Shown in pieces: positions 57,185 through 64,000 of a stretch of 64,000 bases of DNA. A model generated the notes under the pieces. It ran no database searches and was not told the origin of the DNA. It saw only the letters and a program-made list of their open reading frames with translations. The stretch spans positions 124,001 to 188,000 of the forward strand of contig NZ_JAANCM010000001.1 of assembly GCF_011603255.1 (NCBI RefSeq), written 5' to 3'. Source of the DNA: Ferranicluibacter rubi (GTDB lineage Bacteria; Pseudomonadota; Alphaproteobacteria; Rhizobiales; Rhizobiaceae). The first letter of the stretch is position 1. Each line of letters opens with the position of its first letter. Position numbers and translations under genes: made by a program.

Positions 57185-57198
57185 TCAAAGCGCTTTGA
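57185..57198. promoter_or_regulatory. AglR operator 1 (LacI-type palindrome)
   Basis: TCAAAGCGCTTTGA is a perfect 14-bp palindrome with the central CG typical of LacI-family sites. It lies 58 bp upstream of the aglE start, in the aglE/aglR gap. Confidence 0.7.
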
Positions 57199-57370
57199 GA
57201 AGCGTAAGAAATCATTGGTCGAGGCGGCAAGTCAAGAGGTTTTGCATGCCTGTCCATCGTAAGTTGTTAATTTGCAGTGCAGCGAAGGTTTGCAGTGCGG
57301 CAAAGCGAGAACCGTTTTGCGCAGCCACGCCTTTGATGGTAATGAGCAATCATACCGCTTTGAGGAGGGT

Positions 57371-57384
57371 ATCGAAGCGCTTTG
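57371..57384. promoter_or_regulatory. AglR operator 2 (imperfect)
   Basis: ATCGAAGCGCTTTG contains the same AAGCGCTT core (57375-57382), 17 bp before the aglR start. A second LacI-type site here would allow looping and autoregulation. Confidence 0.5.
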
Positions 57385-57400
57385 GCGGGAGTTTTGGAGG

Positions 57401-58432
57401 ATGGTCGTCAATCTCAGACAGTTGGCCGAGATGCTCGGTCTGTCGCAGACGACGGTCAGCCGGGCGCTGAACGGCTATCCGGAGGTGAATGCGGAAACGC
57501 GCGAGCGCGTGCTGCAGGCCGTGCGCGACACCGGCTATCGGCCGAACCGCGCCGCGCAGCGGCTGGCGACCGGCCGTGCCGCCTCGATCGGCCTCGTGAT
57601 GACGGTCGCTCCCGATATCGATACGGACGTGCATTTCAGCGCCTTCCTGACCGGACTTGGGGAAGCTTCCGTTCGTCACGACTTTCACTTCGTCATCAAT
57701 CCAAGTGCGCCGGAAGAGGAAGAGACGACCTTCCGACGGCTGGCGGCCAGCGGCAATGTCGATGCGCTCTTCATAGCCTCCGTACGTCGTGACGATCCGC
57801 GGATCGAGATGCTGCGCTCTTTGCCGATCCCCTATCTGGTGCACGGCCGGGCGATCGGTCAGGGCGAGGACTATCCCTTCCTCGACATCGACAATGAGGG
57901 CGCTTTCTACGAGGCGACGCAGTTGCTGATCTCGCTCGGGCACCGCCGCATTGCGCTGATCAACGGGCAGGAACACCTGACCTTCGCCATGCGCCGGAAA
58001 GCGGGCATGCTGGCGGCTCTTCAGGAAGCAGGGCTGGAAACGCAGGATGTTCTGATCGCCCATGACTTCATGACGGACGAATACGGGTTTCGGGCAACGA
58101 CGGCATTTCTGGCCGATGCCCGGCCGCCGACTGCCATTCTCTGTTCCAGCACGGTCATGGCGCTGGGCGTCGTCCGGGCCCTGAACCGCGCCGGGCTGAA
58201 GGTCGGCGACGACGTCTCGCTGATCGCGCATGACGACGTGCTACCGCTGCTGAAACCGGAACATTTCAACGTGCCGCTGACGACCACGCAGTCCTCGCTG
58301 CGGGCAGCGGGCGCCCGCGTCGCCGAACGGCTGATCACCCATGTGCTGAGCCCGGAAGATGCGCTGGAGCACGAGGTTTGGCAGGCGGAACTGATCATCC
58401 GCGACTCGACCAAGCCGGCGCCGCGGAGCTGA
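57401..58432 (+). CDS. aglR: LacI-family regulator of the alpha-glucoside locus
   Basis: 343 residues. DNA-binding domain at residues about 1-60: MVVNLRQLAEMLGLSQTTVSRALNGYPEVNAETRERV in outline, with the hinge helix up to NRAAQRLATGRA. The rest is a periplasmic-binding-protein-like sugar sensor. The ATG at 57401 is chosen because the first helix must start there; longer in-frame starts add unrelated residues. Divergent from aglEFGAK, with two candidate operators between. Confidence 0.92.
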   Translation: MVVNLRQLAEMLGLSQTTVSRALNGYPEVNAETRERVLQAVRDTGYRPNRAAQRLATGRAASIGLVMTVAPDIDTDVHFSAFLTGLGEASVRHDFHFVINPSAPEEEETTFRRLAASGNVDALFIASVRRDDPRIEMLRSLPIPYLVHGRAIGQGEDYPFLDIDNEGAFYEATQLLISLGHRRIALINGQEHLTFAMRRKAGMLAALQEAGLETQDVLIAHDFMTDEYGFRATTAFLADARPPTAILCSSTVMALGVVRALNRAGLKVGDDVSLIAHDDVLPLLKPEHFNVPLTTTQSSLRAAGARVAERLITHVLSPEDALEHEVWQAELIIRDSTKPAPRS

Positions 58433-58441
58433 CATCAAAGA

Positions 58442-59341
58442 TTAGAAGCTCGGCGCTTCCACGCCGGCCGCGCGGTGGGCGGCGATGACGGTGTTCGCCA
58501 TCAGCATGGCGATGGTCATTGGCCCGACGCCGCCGGGGACGGGCGTGATGGTCGCAGCGATATCCTTGCACTCGGCGAAGGCGACGTCACCGACGAGGCG
58601 GGTTTTCCCCTCCCCCCGCTCGGGCGCCGCGATGCGATTGATGCCGACATCGATGACGGTGGCACCGGGCTTGACCCAATCCGCCTTCACCATTTCCGGC
58701 CGGCCGACGGCGGCAACGAGAATATCCGCATTGCGGCAGACGGCGGGCAGATCCCGCGTGCGCGAATGGGCGACCGTCACGGTCGCGTTGGCGGCGAGCA
58801 GCAGGGCTGCCATCGGCTTGCCGAACAGGTTGGAGCGTCCGATGACGACCGCATTAAGGCCCGAGAGATCGGCGCCGTGGGTCTGGCGAACGAAGACCAT
58901 GGCGCCGGCCGGCGTGCAGGAGACGAGACCGCCCTTGAGGTCACCGGTCGCGAGCTTTCCGGCATTGACGACATTCAGTCCGTCCACGTCCTTTTCCGGC
59001 CGGATCGACTGGATGATCGGGTCGGCATCGAAATGCGGCGGCAGCGGCAGTTGCACGAGGATGCCGTGGATCGCTGGATCGGCATTGAGGCGATCGACGA
59101 TGGCGGCGAGATCGTCCTGGGTGGTTTCCTCCGGCAGCGTGTGCTGGACGGATACGAAACCGCATTCCTTGGCCATCCGGCTCTTGGAGGAGACGTAGGT
59201 GTGGCTGGCCGGATCGTTGCCGACGATGACGACGGCAAGCCCCGTCTTGACGCAGTGGCTTTCTTCCAGCGTGCTGGCCGCTGTCTTCACGCGGTCGAGA
59301 ACGGCGGCGGCTACGGTCTTTCCATCGATAACGGTGCTCAT
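58442..59341 (-). CDS. folD: Methylenetetrahydrofolate dehydrogenase/cyclohydrolase
   Basis: 299 residues. Bifunctional enzyme linking 5,10-methylene-THF to 10-formyl-THF with NADP+. The catalytic Lys is K53 in [13 protein letters not shown], with Tyr Y49; further motifs are [23 protein letters not shown] and [15 protein letters not shown]. The ATG at 59341 ([15 protein letters not shown]) is the usual start. It converges on aglR with 9 bp between them. Confidence 0.96.
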   Translation of the reverse strand: MSTVIDGKTVAAAVLDRVKTAASTLEESHCVKTGLAVVIVGNDPASHTYVSSKSRMAKECGFVSVQHTLPEETTQDDLAAIVDRLNADPAIHGILVQLPLPPHFDADPIIQSIRPEKDVDGLNVVNAGKLATGDLKGGLVSCTPAGAMVFVRQTHGADLSGLNAVVIGRSNLFGKPMAALLLAANATVTVAHSRTRDLPAVCRNADILVAAVGRPEMVKADWVKPGATVIDVGINRIAAPERGEGKTRLVGDVAFAECKDIAATITPVPGGVGPMTIAMLMANTVIAAHRAAGVEAPSF

Positions 59342-59511
59342 CAGGCCCTCGCGGATGTGGTTCGTCCAGAGGGACATATAGGGCGCGAACGCCAGCAGAT
59401 CGCCTCAATGCGTCCTAAGCTGTTCTTCACGAGGATTTCAAGGCCGACATGGGCCTGCACCGGAAGATCGTTCTCCGGTGCACCGTTTTTGCTCGAACCG
59501 GGACGATATCG

Positions 59512-60321
59512 TTACAGCGATGCGACCCGCCGGGCCGGCAGGGTGCGTGCCGTGCGCGGCCCGGTCAGCTTGCGCCAGAGAACGAAGCGCAGGAAGACCG
59601 GGATGCCGATGACGTAGCGCTTCCACAAGCGTTGCGGCTCGATGGTCATGCGGTAGAGCCACTCCAGGCGCATGCGACGGATGGATTCGGGTGCACGCGG
59701 CACTTCGCCGGCGATGAAATCGAACAATGCGCCCACACCGAGCACGAGCCGGGCATGCCCCGGGCCGACATAGCGGTCGATCCACTTTTCCTGGCGCGGC
59801 GTGCCCATGGCGATCAGCAGGATATCGGGGCTGGCCTTGCGGACCTTCGCCATGACGGCATCGGATTCGGACGGATCGAAGTAGCCGTCCGATACCGGAA
59901 TGAACGTGTGCCAGGGCGTATGCTTGGCGAAATTCTCGGCAGCCCGCTGCAGGACATCGGCGCGCGCGCCGACCATGGCGACACGGCGGGGCGTGCGCAT
60001 GTAGGTGAGCATGGCCGGCACGAAATCGGTGCCGTTCAGATTGGCGGGGAACGGCTTGCCATGAAAGATCTTGGAGGCGATATCGACGCCATGGCCATCC
60101 GGCAGCACGACATGCCGCTCGAGGATCGCGCGGTAGTCGGGGTCTTCCATCATGTAATTGGCATTGTTGGCATTCAGGAAGGAAATGATCGTTTGCCCGA
60201 TCGGCAACGAGGCGACCTCGTCCACGAAGGTGAAAGCTTCCTCCCATTCGAAATCGCAGACCGCGAGGTCGAGGATGTCGCGGTGGGACGGCTGGATCGA
60301 GACGGGCGGAAAATATTTCAT
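59512..60321 (-). CDS. WecG/TagA/CpsF-family glycosyltransferase
   Basis: 269 residues, a GT26-type sugar transferase that adds a sugar to a lipid-linked precursor in surface polysaccharide synthesis. Family motifs: ISFLNANNANYM, VLPDGHGVDIA, PFPANLNGTDFVPAML, GTPRQEKWID (catalytic region) and GVGALFDFIAGEVPRAP. Basic C-terminus probably contacts the membrane. No other polysaccharide gene is nearby, so the acceptor is unknown. Confidence 0.9.
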   Translation of the reverse strand: MKYFPPVSIQPSHRDILDLAVCDFEWEEAFTFVDEVASLPIGQTIISFLNANNANYMMEDPDYRAILERHVVLPDGHGVDIASKIFHGKPFPANLNGTDFVPAMLTYMRTPRRVAMVGARADVLQRAAENFAKHTPWHTFIPVSDGYFDPSESDAVMAKVRKASPDILLIAMGTPRQEKWIDRYVGPGHARLVLGVGALFDFIAGEVPRAPESIRRMRLEWLYRMTIEPQRLWKRYVIGIPVFLRFVLWRKLTGPRTARTLPARRVASL

Positions 60322-60689
60322 GCGGGCAATCCTCCATCAAGGAGCATCGCGCCGCACGAGCACCGTCCTCATTCCCTGTCCCTGCTCTCGCTCGTCGTCG
60401 CGGTCAAGCGGAGACGGAGCGGGCTGTGACGAGAACGGATATTCCCGGATGCCTGTGCGGTCACGATCCTCGGATCAATTGACGGCACAATAGCAAAGCG
60501 GTCTGAAATCGCGTTTAAACCATTCAATCAAAAGCCTTTTCCCGAATTCAGGATCCGTTTACGACGATCCTGTGAAAAGGCGAGCAAGAGCAAGCATGGC
60601 GGCCGGGGAAACGATGTTTCCCGCCCGGCGACGGCTCTTCGATCGTTTCAAGGTGATACAGGCCCGTGACGGAAGATGCGTCCACCGAC
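60322..60689. other. Intergenic region after the flagellar operon
   Basis: About 370 bp. An imperfect hairpin at 60602-60629 may terminate the flagellar operon; the AT-richer stretch near 60500-60550 may be the glycosyltransferase promoter. Nothing else is supported. Confidence 0.45.
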
Positions 60690-61256
60690 TCAATGGCCGG
60701 CGGCTGCCTTCTCTGCCGCACCGGGGATGACGTCGTGTGCGGTGTTGCCGTTGCGATCGACGATCGCGACCGGCTCCGGCTGCTTGCGGCTTTCGCGATT
60801 TGCGACGCGCGCGACATCGGCCTTGGAAAGATATTCGAGCTGTTCGACCAGCACCTCGAAGATCACCTCTTCCTTCATCTGCTCGTTCAGGCCCGCCTTC
60901 ACGACGGACTTGAAGTTGGCGAGATCGAAGGATTTGCTGTCCTCGACATTGATCAGCTGCTTGCCGACGAGAATATCGAACAGCGCGTTGGTGACGGTCT
61001 CCTTCAAGGGAACCGGCAGCGTCTTCACCTTCGTCTTGTCCACGGCGAAGGAGAGCTTCGTCAGGAAGTATCCCTGCACGCCGCCATCGCGGAGCACCGG
61101 GACCGTGATCAGCTCGCCGGGAACGTATTCCTGCACGGCGAGCCGGGCCTGCTCCTCACTGGATTCCACCGGTGCGGAGGCGTGACGCATCGAGACATAG
61201 ACCGATCCGAGCGTGATGCCTGCGACCCAGACGCCGGTGAGAAGAAGCTTGATCAT
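60690..61256 (-). CDS. Flagellar-cluster hypothetical protein, single N-terminal membrane helix
   Basis: 188 residues. The N-terminus (MIKLLLTGVWVAGITLGSVYVSM) is a membrane helix or signal anchor. The following domain has LTKLSFAVDKTKVKTLPVPLKETVTNALFDILVG, resembling in layout the periplasmic FliL-type basal-body proteins, but I cannot assign it to FliL. The tail is Ala/Glu-rich. Its start overlaps the stop of the upstream gene (ATGA), so it belongs to the flagellar operon. Confidence 0.7.
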   Translation of the reverse strand: MIKLLLTGVWVAGITLGSVYVSMRHASAPVESSEEQARLAVQEYVPGELITVPVLRDGGVQGYFLTKLSFAVDKTKVKTLPVPLKETVTNALFDILVGKQLINVEDSKSFDLANFKSVVKAGLNEQMKEEVIFEVLVEQLEYLSKADVARVANRESRKQPEPVAIVDRNGNTAHDVIPGAAEKAAAGH

Positions 61257-61627
61257 ACCATCGCGCCGTAACGGAACTGTTCTTCGGAGTAGATGCCATC
61301 GGCATCGGCGTCCTGCGCCGCGGTCTTCAGCAGCTCGACCACCGAGCGGCAGGCCTCCAGATGGGCCTCGACCTTTTCGGAATTGGTCGCCAGCTTGTTG
61401 CGGATATGCTTGGCCTGCGACAGGTAGGACGGCGACACGTCGGTCGGCGCTGCCTGCCGGCGGTTGAGCATGGTCAGCTCATAGAGGCACCGGCTCTTGC
61501 GCAGGTTGGACGCCTTGAGGTCGAAGGTGGGATCGACGCCGATCCGGGCGTTCTCATTGTCGAGGATCATCTCGAGCCGACCCAGAATGTTGCGGATCCG
61601 CACATCGCCCGAAGCCTGAATTTCCAT
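61253..61627 (-). CDS. Small helical flagellar-operon protein, FlgN-like
   Basis: 124 residues. The first half (EIQASGDVRIRNILGRLEMILDNENARIGVDPTFDLKASNLRKSRCLYELTML in outline) and second half are helical, with LSQAKHIRNKLATNSEKVEAHLEACRSVVELLKT as a probable export-chaperone coil. Position in the flagellar operon and composition suggest a FlgN-type chaperone; this is inference. The ATG at 61627 is preferred; an upstream start at 61654 adds a poor extension. Overlaps the next gene by ATGA. Confidence 0.6.
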   Translation of the reverse strand: MEIQASGDVRIRNILGRLEMILDNENARIGVDPTFDLKASNLRKSRCLYELTMLNRRQAAPTDVSPSYLSQAKHIRNKLATNSEKVEAHLEACRSVVELLKTAAQDADADGIYSEEQFRYGAMV

Positions 61628-61962
61628 AGAACGTCTCCCGTCTTGGTACGGCACTCGGGTGGATTTCGCCGCTCACCCTGCGCCTGCATTCCCGATTTTC
61701 CGCGCGTCTCGACGTCTGGGCCCAACCCTGTGACGCCACGTGCGAAACATGAACCTCTGCCGGCGGCCGGAGCATCTGGACGATGCCGGCAGCCGGTCCG
61801 CGTCGCTGCGCCGGCCCCCTCAGGGCCGGGCGTCCTCTTATTCCGTTTCCGGCTGATCGCGTTCCGCGAACCGGAAACAAGAACCATCGAAAATCTCTGG
61901 CCGGAAGGCCAGATTTTCACTGGACGGAATACGGTTTCCGGTCTGATCAACCGGAAGCCGTA
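61628..61962. other. Gap inside the flagellar region with two hairpins
   Basis: About 335 bp between flgJ-like and FlgN-like genes on the same strand. Two hairpins lie directly after flgJ (separate entries). The remaining part probably carries a promoter for the two small genes; no clear motif was found. Confidence 0.5.
61889..61918 (-). terminator. Terminator hairpin after the flgJ-like gene
   Basis: A 12-bp stem with a 2-base bulge (61889-61902 with 61907-61918) and a GGAA loop, about 45 bp after the flgJ-like stop. Confidence 0.6.
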
Positions 61963-61963
61963 T
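61929..61963 (-). terminator. Hairpin adjoining the flgJ-like stop
   Basis: A 13-bp stem with one wobble pair (61929-61941 with 61951-61963). It starts at the stop codon, so it may protect the mRNA end rather than terminate. Confidence 0.5.
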
Positions 61964-62538
61964 CACTCCGCACTGCCTTTCGAGGACAGTGCGTCGCTCG
62001 CCCGGAAGCCGTCCAGCGCCTTGCGCTGATATTCCTGCACCATGCTTTGGGCCATGTTGGCGCTGTTGCCATCGAGCTGCGCGCTGACGCGATTGGTCAT
62101 GCTCGTGCCGCCGGCGCCATCGGCCACCATGCTCGCGGCAATGCCGACGCCGCCGCCCTTGGCCATGACGTTGCCGATCTGCTCGGCCATCATGCTCTTC
62201 CACATGTCGCCGGCCGTGCCCTTGCCGTAGACGTCCTCGCTGTTGCTCGGCATCATCGACTTGACGAAGTTCTGGAGCACCATGGCCTCGAACTTGCGAT
62301 AGGTTTCCGGCACCTTCTTCGGCTCGGCGCGGTTGTCGATATTCCCCAGGCCGGAACCGCCCTGGTTCTGGTTGAGGATCGCGACCGTGTTGGCAAAACC
62401 ATTGCCGGTCTCCGCAAGGCTCGACGCGCGGAAGGCGGCCCGGTTGGACTGCAGACGCGCCTGCGCCTCTTTGACCTGCGTCGGATCGGCCGCGCGCAGG
62501 ACATCCATCACCAGATCGGTCGGAGGAGAAATGGCCAT
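61963..62538 (-). CDS. flgJ: Flagellar rod-binding protein (FlgJ N-terminal type)
   Basis: 191 residues. A rod-binding domain (RKFEAMVLQNFVKSMMP ... YGKGTAGDMWKSMMAEQIGNVMA) typical of FlgJ N-termini, without the C-terminal peptidoglycan hydrolase domain found in enterobacterial FlgJ, as usual in alphaproteobacteria. It is thought to cap and assemble the rod. The ATG at 62538 (MAISPPTDLVMDV) begins the conserved part. 118 bp downstream of the fliJ-like gene. Confidence 0.85.
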   Translation of the reverse strand: MAISPPTDLVMDVLRAADPTQVKEAQARLQSNRAAFRASSLAETGNGFANTVAILNQNQGGSGLGNIDNRAEPKKVPETYRKFEAMVLQNFVKSMMPSNSEDVYGKGTAGDMWKSMMAEQIGNVMAKGGGVGIAASMVADGAGGTSMTNRVSAQLDGNSANMAQSMVQEYQRKALDGFRASDALSSKGSAE

Positions 62539-62656
62539 CCGGGTGCTTCCTTCGTCATGCAGCCTGCAGCCCGCTGAGAGAGGCTGAAAATCCGCGATGA
62601 AAATCAGATATTTGGCTGGATGAAACGAGACCGTCGCATCCTGCCGACCGGGGCCA

Positions 62657-63073
62657 CTATGAGTGGTCAAGCTTACCGGAAGCTGGCGCGCCATGCATGA
62701 CGTGCTGGTCGATGAGATCGTAGATGGCATCATCCGCCTCGGCGCGCTCTTCGAGCGCACGGGCATCCTTCATATGCTCGGCCAGCCGGTCGCCCTTCGC
62801 CCGCTCCTTGAGCACGCGCGCTTCATGCACCTGCTGGATACCCTCAAGCATCTGGTCCTTCTGGGCGAGGCGACCGAGTTGCGACGCGTAGTGGCCGGAA
62901 AACATGGCGTGGAGAGGCTTCGCCGAGCCCATGGCGTCGGCCACGACGTCGATCGTGGTCGCGAGTTCGCGGCGCTGGCGGGCGGTTTCGGAAAGCTCGT
63001 TTTCCGCCATCTGTTCGAGATGGCGCTGGACGGCGACGAGGCGCTTCAGCTTGTCGGAGCGGTTTCCGGCCAT
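62657..63073 (-). CDS. FliJ-like coiled-coil flagellar protein
   Basis: 138 residues, almost entirely helical and charged (SDKLKRLVAVQRHLEQMAENELSETARQRRELA). It resembles the FliJ stalk, which links the FliI ATPase to the export gate FlhA. Located directly after fliR (2 bp), it fits a flagellar role; the family call rests on composition and context. Confidence 0.7.
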   Translation of the reverse strand: MAGNRSDKLKRLVAVQRHLEQMAENELSETARQRRELATTIDVVADAMGSAKPLHAMFSGHYASQLGRLAQKDQMLEGIQQVHEARVLKERAKGDRLAEHMKDARALEERAEADDAIYDLIDQHVMHGAPASGKLDHS

Positions 63074-63075
63074 GT

Positions 63076-63828
63076 CTATATTCCCTGCATGACGACGGCG
63101 AAGCCATCGGCGAACAGCCGCAGCATGGCGGCGATGCCCAGATAGAGAAGGAACAACCCGCCCATGATGAGGTAGGGCGCGGAGATGAAGTAGAGCGGCA
63201 TCTGCGGCGCCAGCTTGTTGACCATGCCGAGCGCCACGTTGAAGAGCAGGCCATAGATGATGAACGGGCTCGACAGGCGCAGCATGATCATGAAGGTCAT
63301 TTCCAGCGCATTGGTCATCGTGATCAGGATGCCCTGCGGATCGAATCCGACGCCGAGCGGCATGACCCTGTAGCTGTCGAAGATCGACTCGAAGATCACA
63401 TGATGGAAATCGAGCATGAAGAGCACCATGAGCCCGGCAAAGGAGATCATGTTCGTCACCTGGTTTTCCGAGGAGTCTTCCAGCACGTCACTGGCCGGCG
63501 GCGCGGTGAAACCGATCATCATGGTGAGCACGGTGCCGACGAACTGGAGGCCGAGCGCGTAGAAGCGGGCGATGAGGCCGATCACGCTGCCGATGACGAT
63601 CTCGGTGGTGATGATATAGATATAGGTGTGACCCTTGCCGGAGATCTGCGGATAGATGTCGTTCCACATCAGCGGCAGGATCGCCATAGAGATCGCGACC
63701 GCCGTGAAGAGGCGGATCTGGACCGAGACGCGGGCCGACGAGAAACCCGGCATGACCATGATGCAGGCGCCGATACGGCAGAACGCCGCAAACAGCGCCA
63801 GCACCGTGCCTTCCGGGTCTGTTATCAT
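63076..63828 (-). CDS. fliR: Flagellar export-gate protein FliR
   Basis: 250 residues with at least five membrane helices. Motifs: [53 protein letters not shown] and the C-terminal [35 protein letters not shown]. FliR is part of the type III export gate (FliPQR) of the basal body. Its start overlaps the flhA stop (ATGA). Confidence 0.95.
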   Translation of the reverse strand: MITDPEGTVLALFAAFCRIGACIMVMPGFSSARVSVQIRLFTAVAISMAILPLMWNDIYPQISGKGHTYIYIITTEIVIGSVIGLIARFYALGLQFVGTVLTMMIGFTAPPASDVLEDSSENQVTNMISFAGLMVLFMLDFHHVIFESIFDSYRVMPLGVGFDPQGILITMTNALEMTFMIMLRLSSPFIIYGLLFNVALGMVNKLAPQMPLYFISAPYLIMGGLFLLYLGIAAMLRLFADGFAVVMQGI

Positions 63829-64000
63829 GAAATGGAGCCGATGATCTTGATCTCGAGCCCCTTTGCGAGCTCGACATGGCTGAGGACCGGCAGCGTGGCA
63901 AACAGGCGTTCGATGATCATGCGGACATAAGAGCGGGATTCGGGCGAAGATACCAGTACGAACGGCATGCCGCGGTCGAGATGTTCGCGGATGACGCGGG
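63825..64000 (-). CDS. flhA: Flagellar export protein FlhA (C-terminal end only)
   Basis: Only the last 58 codons are in the window. The segment [33 protein letters not shown] and the ending [14 protein letters not shown] match the C-terminal cytoplasmic domain of FlhA, which docks export chaperones. The gene runs off the right edge. It precedes fliR with an ATGA overlap. Confidence 0.9.
   Translation of the reverse strand, partial: RVIREHLDRGMPFVLVSSPESRSYVRMIIERLFATLPVLSHVELAKGLEIKIIGSIS

Noticed and set aside
57272-57400. Longer aglR start
   Set aside because: The frame is open back to 57272, but the LacI helix-turn-helix must begin at about 57401 and the extension overlaps operator DNA.

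Overview
The window reads as chromosomal DNA of a member of the Rhizobiaceae (Agrobacterium/Rhizobium/Shinella/Ensifer group). The clues are a RirA-type Rrf2 iron regulator, an aglEFGAK-aglR alpha-glucoside locus in the rhizobial order, a zwf-pgl-edd Entner-Doudoroff cluster, a rhizobial palindromic intergenic repeat (RIME-like), a PdhS/CbrA-like PAS histidine kinase, a phasin, rhizobial-style flagellar accessory genes, and a tRNA-His with A73 and no G-1. The sequence is GC-rich throughout, except for one visibly AT-richer islet at about 21.25-23.1 kb. The taxonomic placement is inference from gene content, not from a search.

Layout. 1-2.6 kb: peptide ABC transporter (dppB partial, dppA). 3.0-4.2 kb: LuxR-type regulator and a single-domain response regulator. 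4.2-7.4 kb: rirA, mmsA and a divergent LysR gene. 7.7-15.1 kb: a complete histidine-utilisation locus (hutF divergent from hutI-hutH-hutG-hutU-hutD) with a HutC-like operator but no hutC in the window. 15.1-18.4 kb: SolA/sarcosine-oxidase-like flavoenzyme, a membrane-attached SxSxG hydrolase and a small D/R/Y-rich lipoprotein. 18.9-20.9 kb: chemoreceptor. 21.3-22.9 kb: AT-rich P-loop ATPase gene on the 3' side of tRNA-His. 23.3-34 kb: phasin, giant PAS histidine kinase, acetoacetate-CoA ligase, two small unknown proteins and a ScfR/RamB-type fatty-acyl regulator. 33-44.8 kb: potFGHI polyamine uptake, a RIME-like repeat, a second chemoreceptor, an HI0933-type flavoprotein, and puuA-puuB. 44.9-49 kb: zwf-pgl-edd. 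49-49.7 kb: HigB/HigA-like toxin-antitoxin pair. 49.7-58.4 kb: alpha/beta hydrolase and the agl locus. 58.4-60.3 kb: folD and a WecG/TagA glycosyltransferase. 60.7-64 kb: tail of a flagellar operon (flhA partial, fliR, fliJ-like, flgJ-like, and two small flagellar-associated genes).

How the parts fit. Most of the window is scavenging and central carbon metabolism: peptide, polyamine and alpha-glucoside transporters feed deaminating or glucosidic catabolism (hut, puuAB, aglA), and sugars run through zwf-pgl-edd. Phasin, acetoacetate-CoA ligase and the ScfR-like regulator fit polyhydroxybutyrate and short-chain acyl metabolism. Two chemoreceptors and the flagellar operon supply motility. Several promoters carry clear palindromes that can be assigned by position: rirA (overlapping the -35), hutI, aglE/aglR, the phasin gene and the toxin-antitoxin pair. 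All three substrate-binding-protein genes of the transporters are followed by an intercistronic hairpin before the next transport gene.

The least explained element is the AT-rich Sll1717-like P-loop ATPase islet beside tRNA-His, together with a possibly truncated reading frame on its far side. It resembles accessory or defence-type cargo, but nothing in the sequence proves a function. No CRISPR array, insertion sequence, integrase or rRNA gene was seen.
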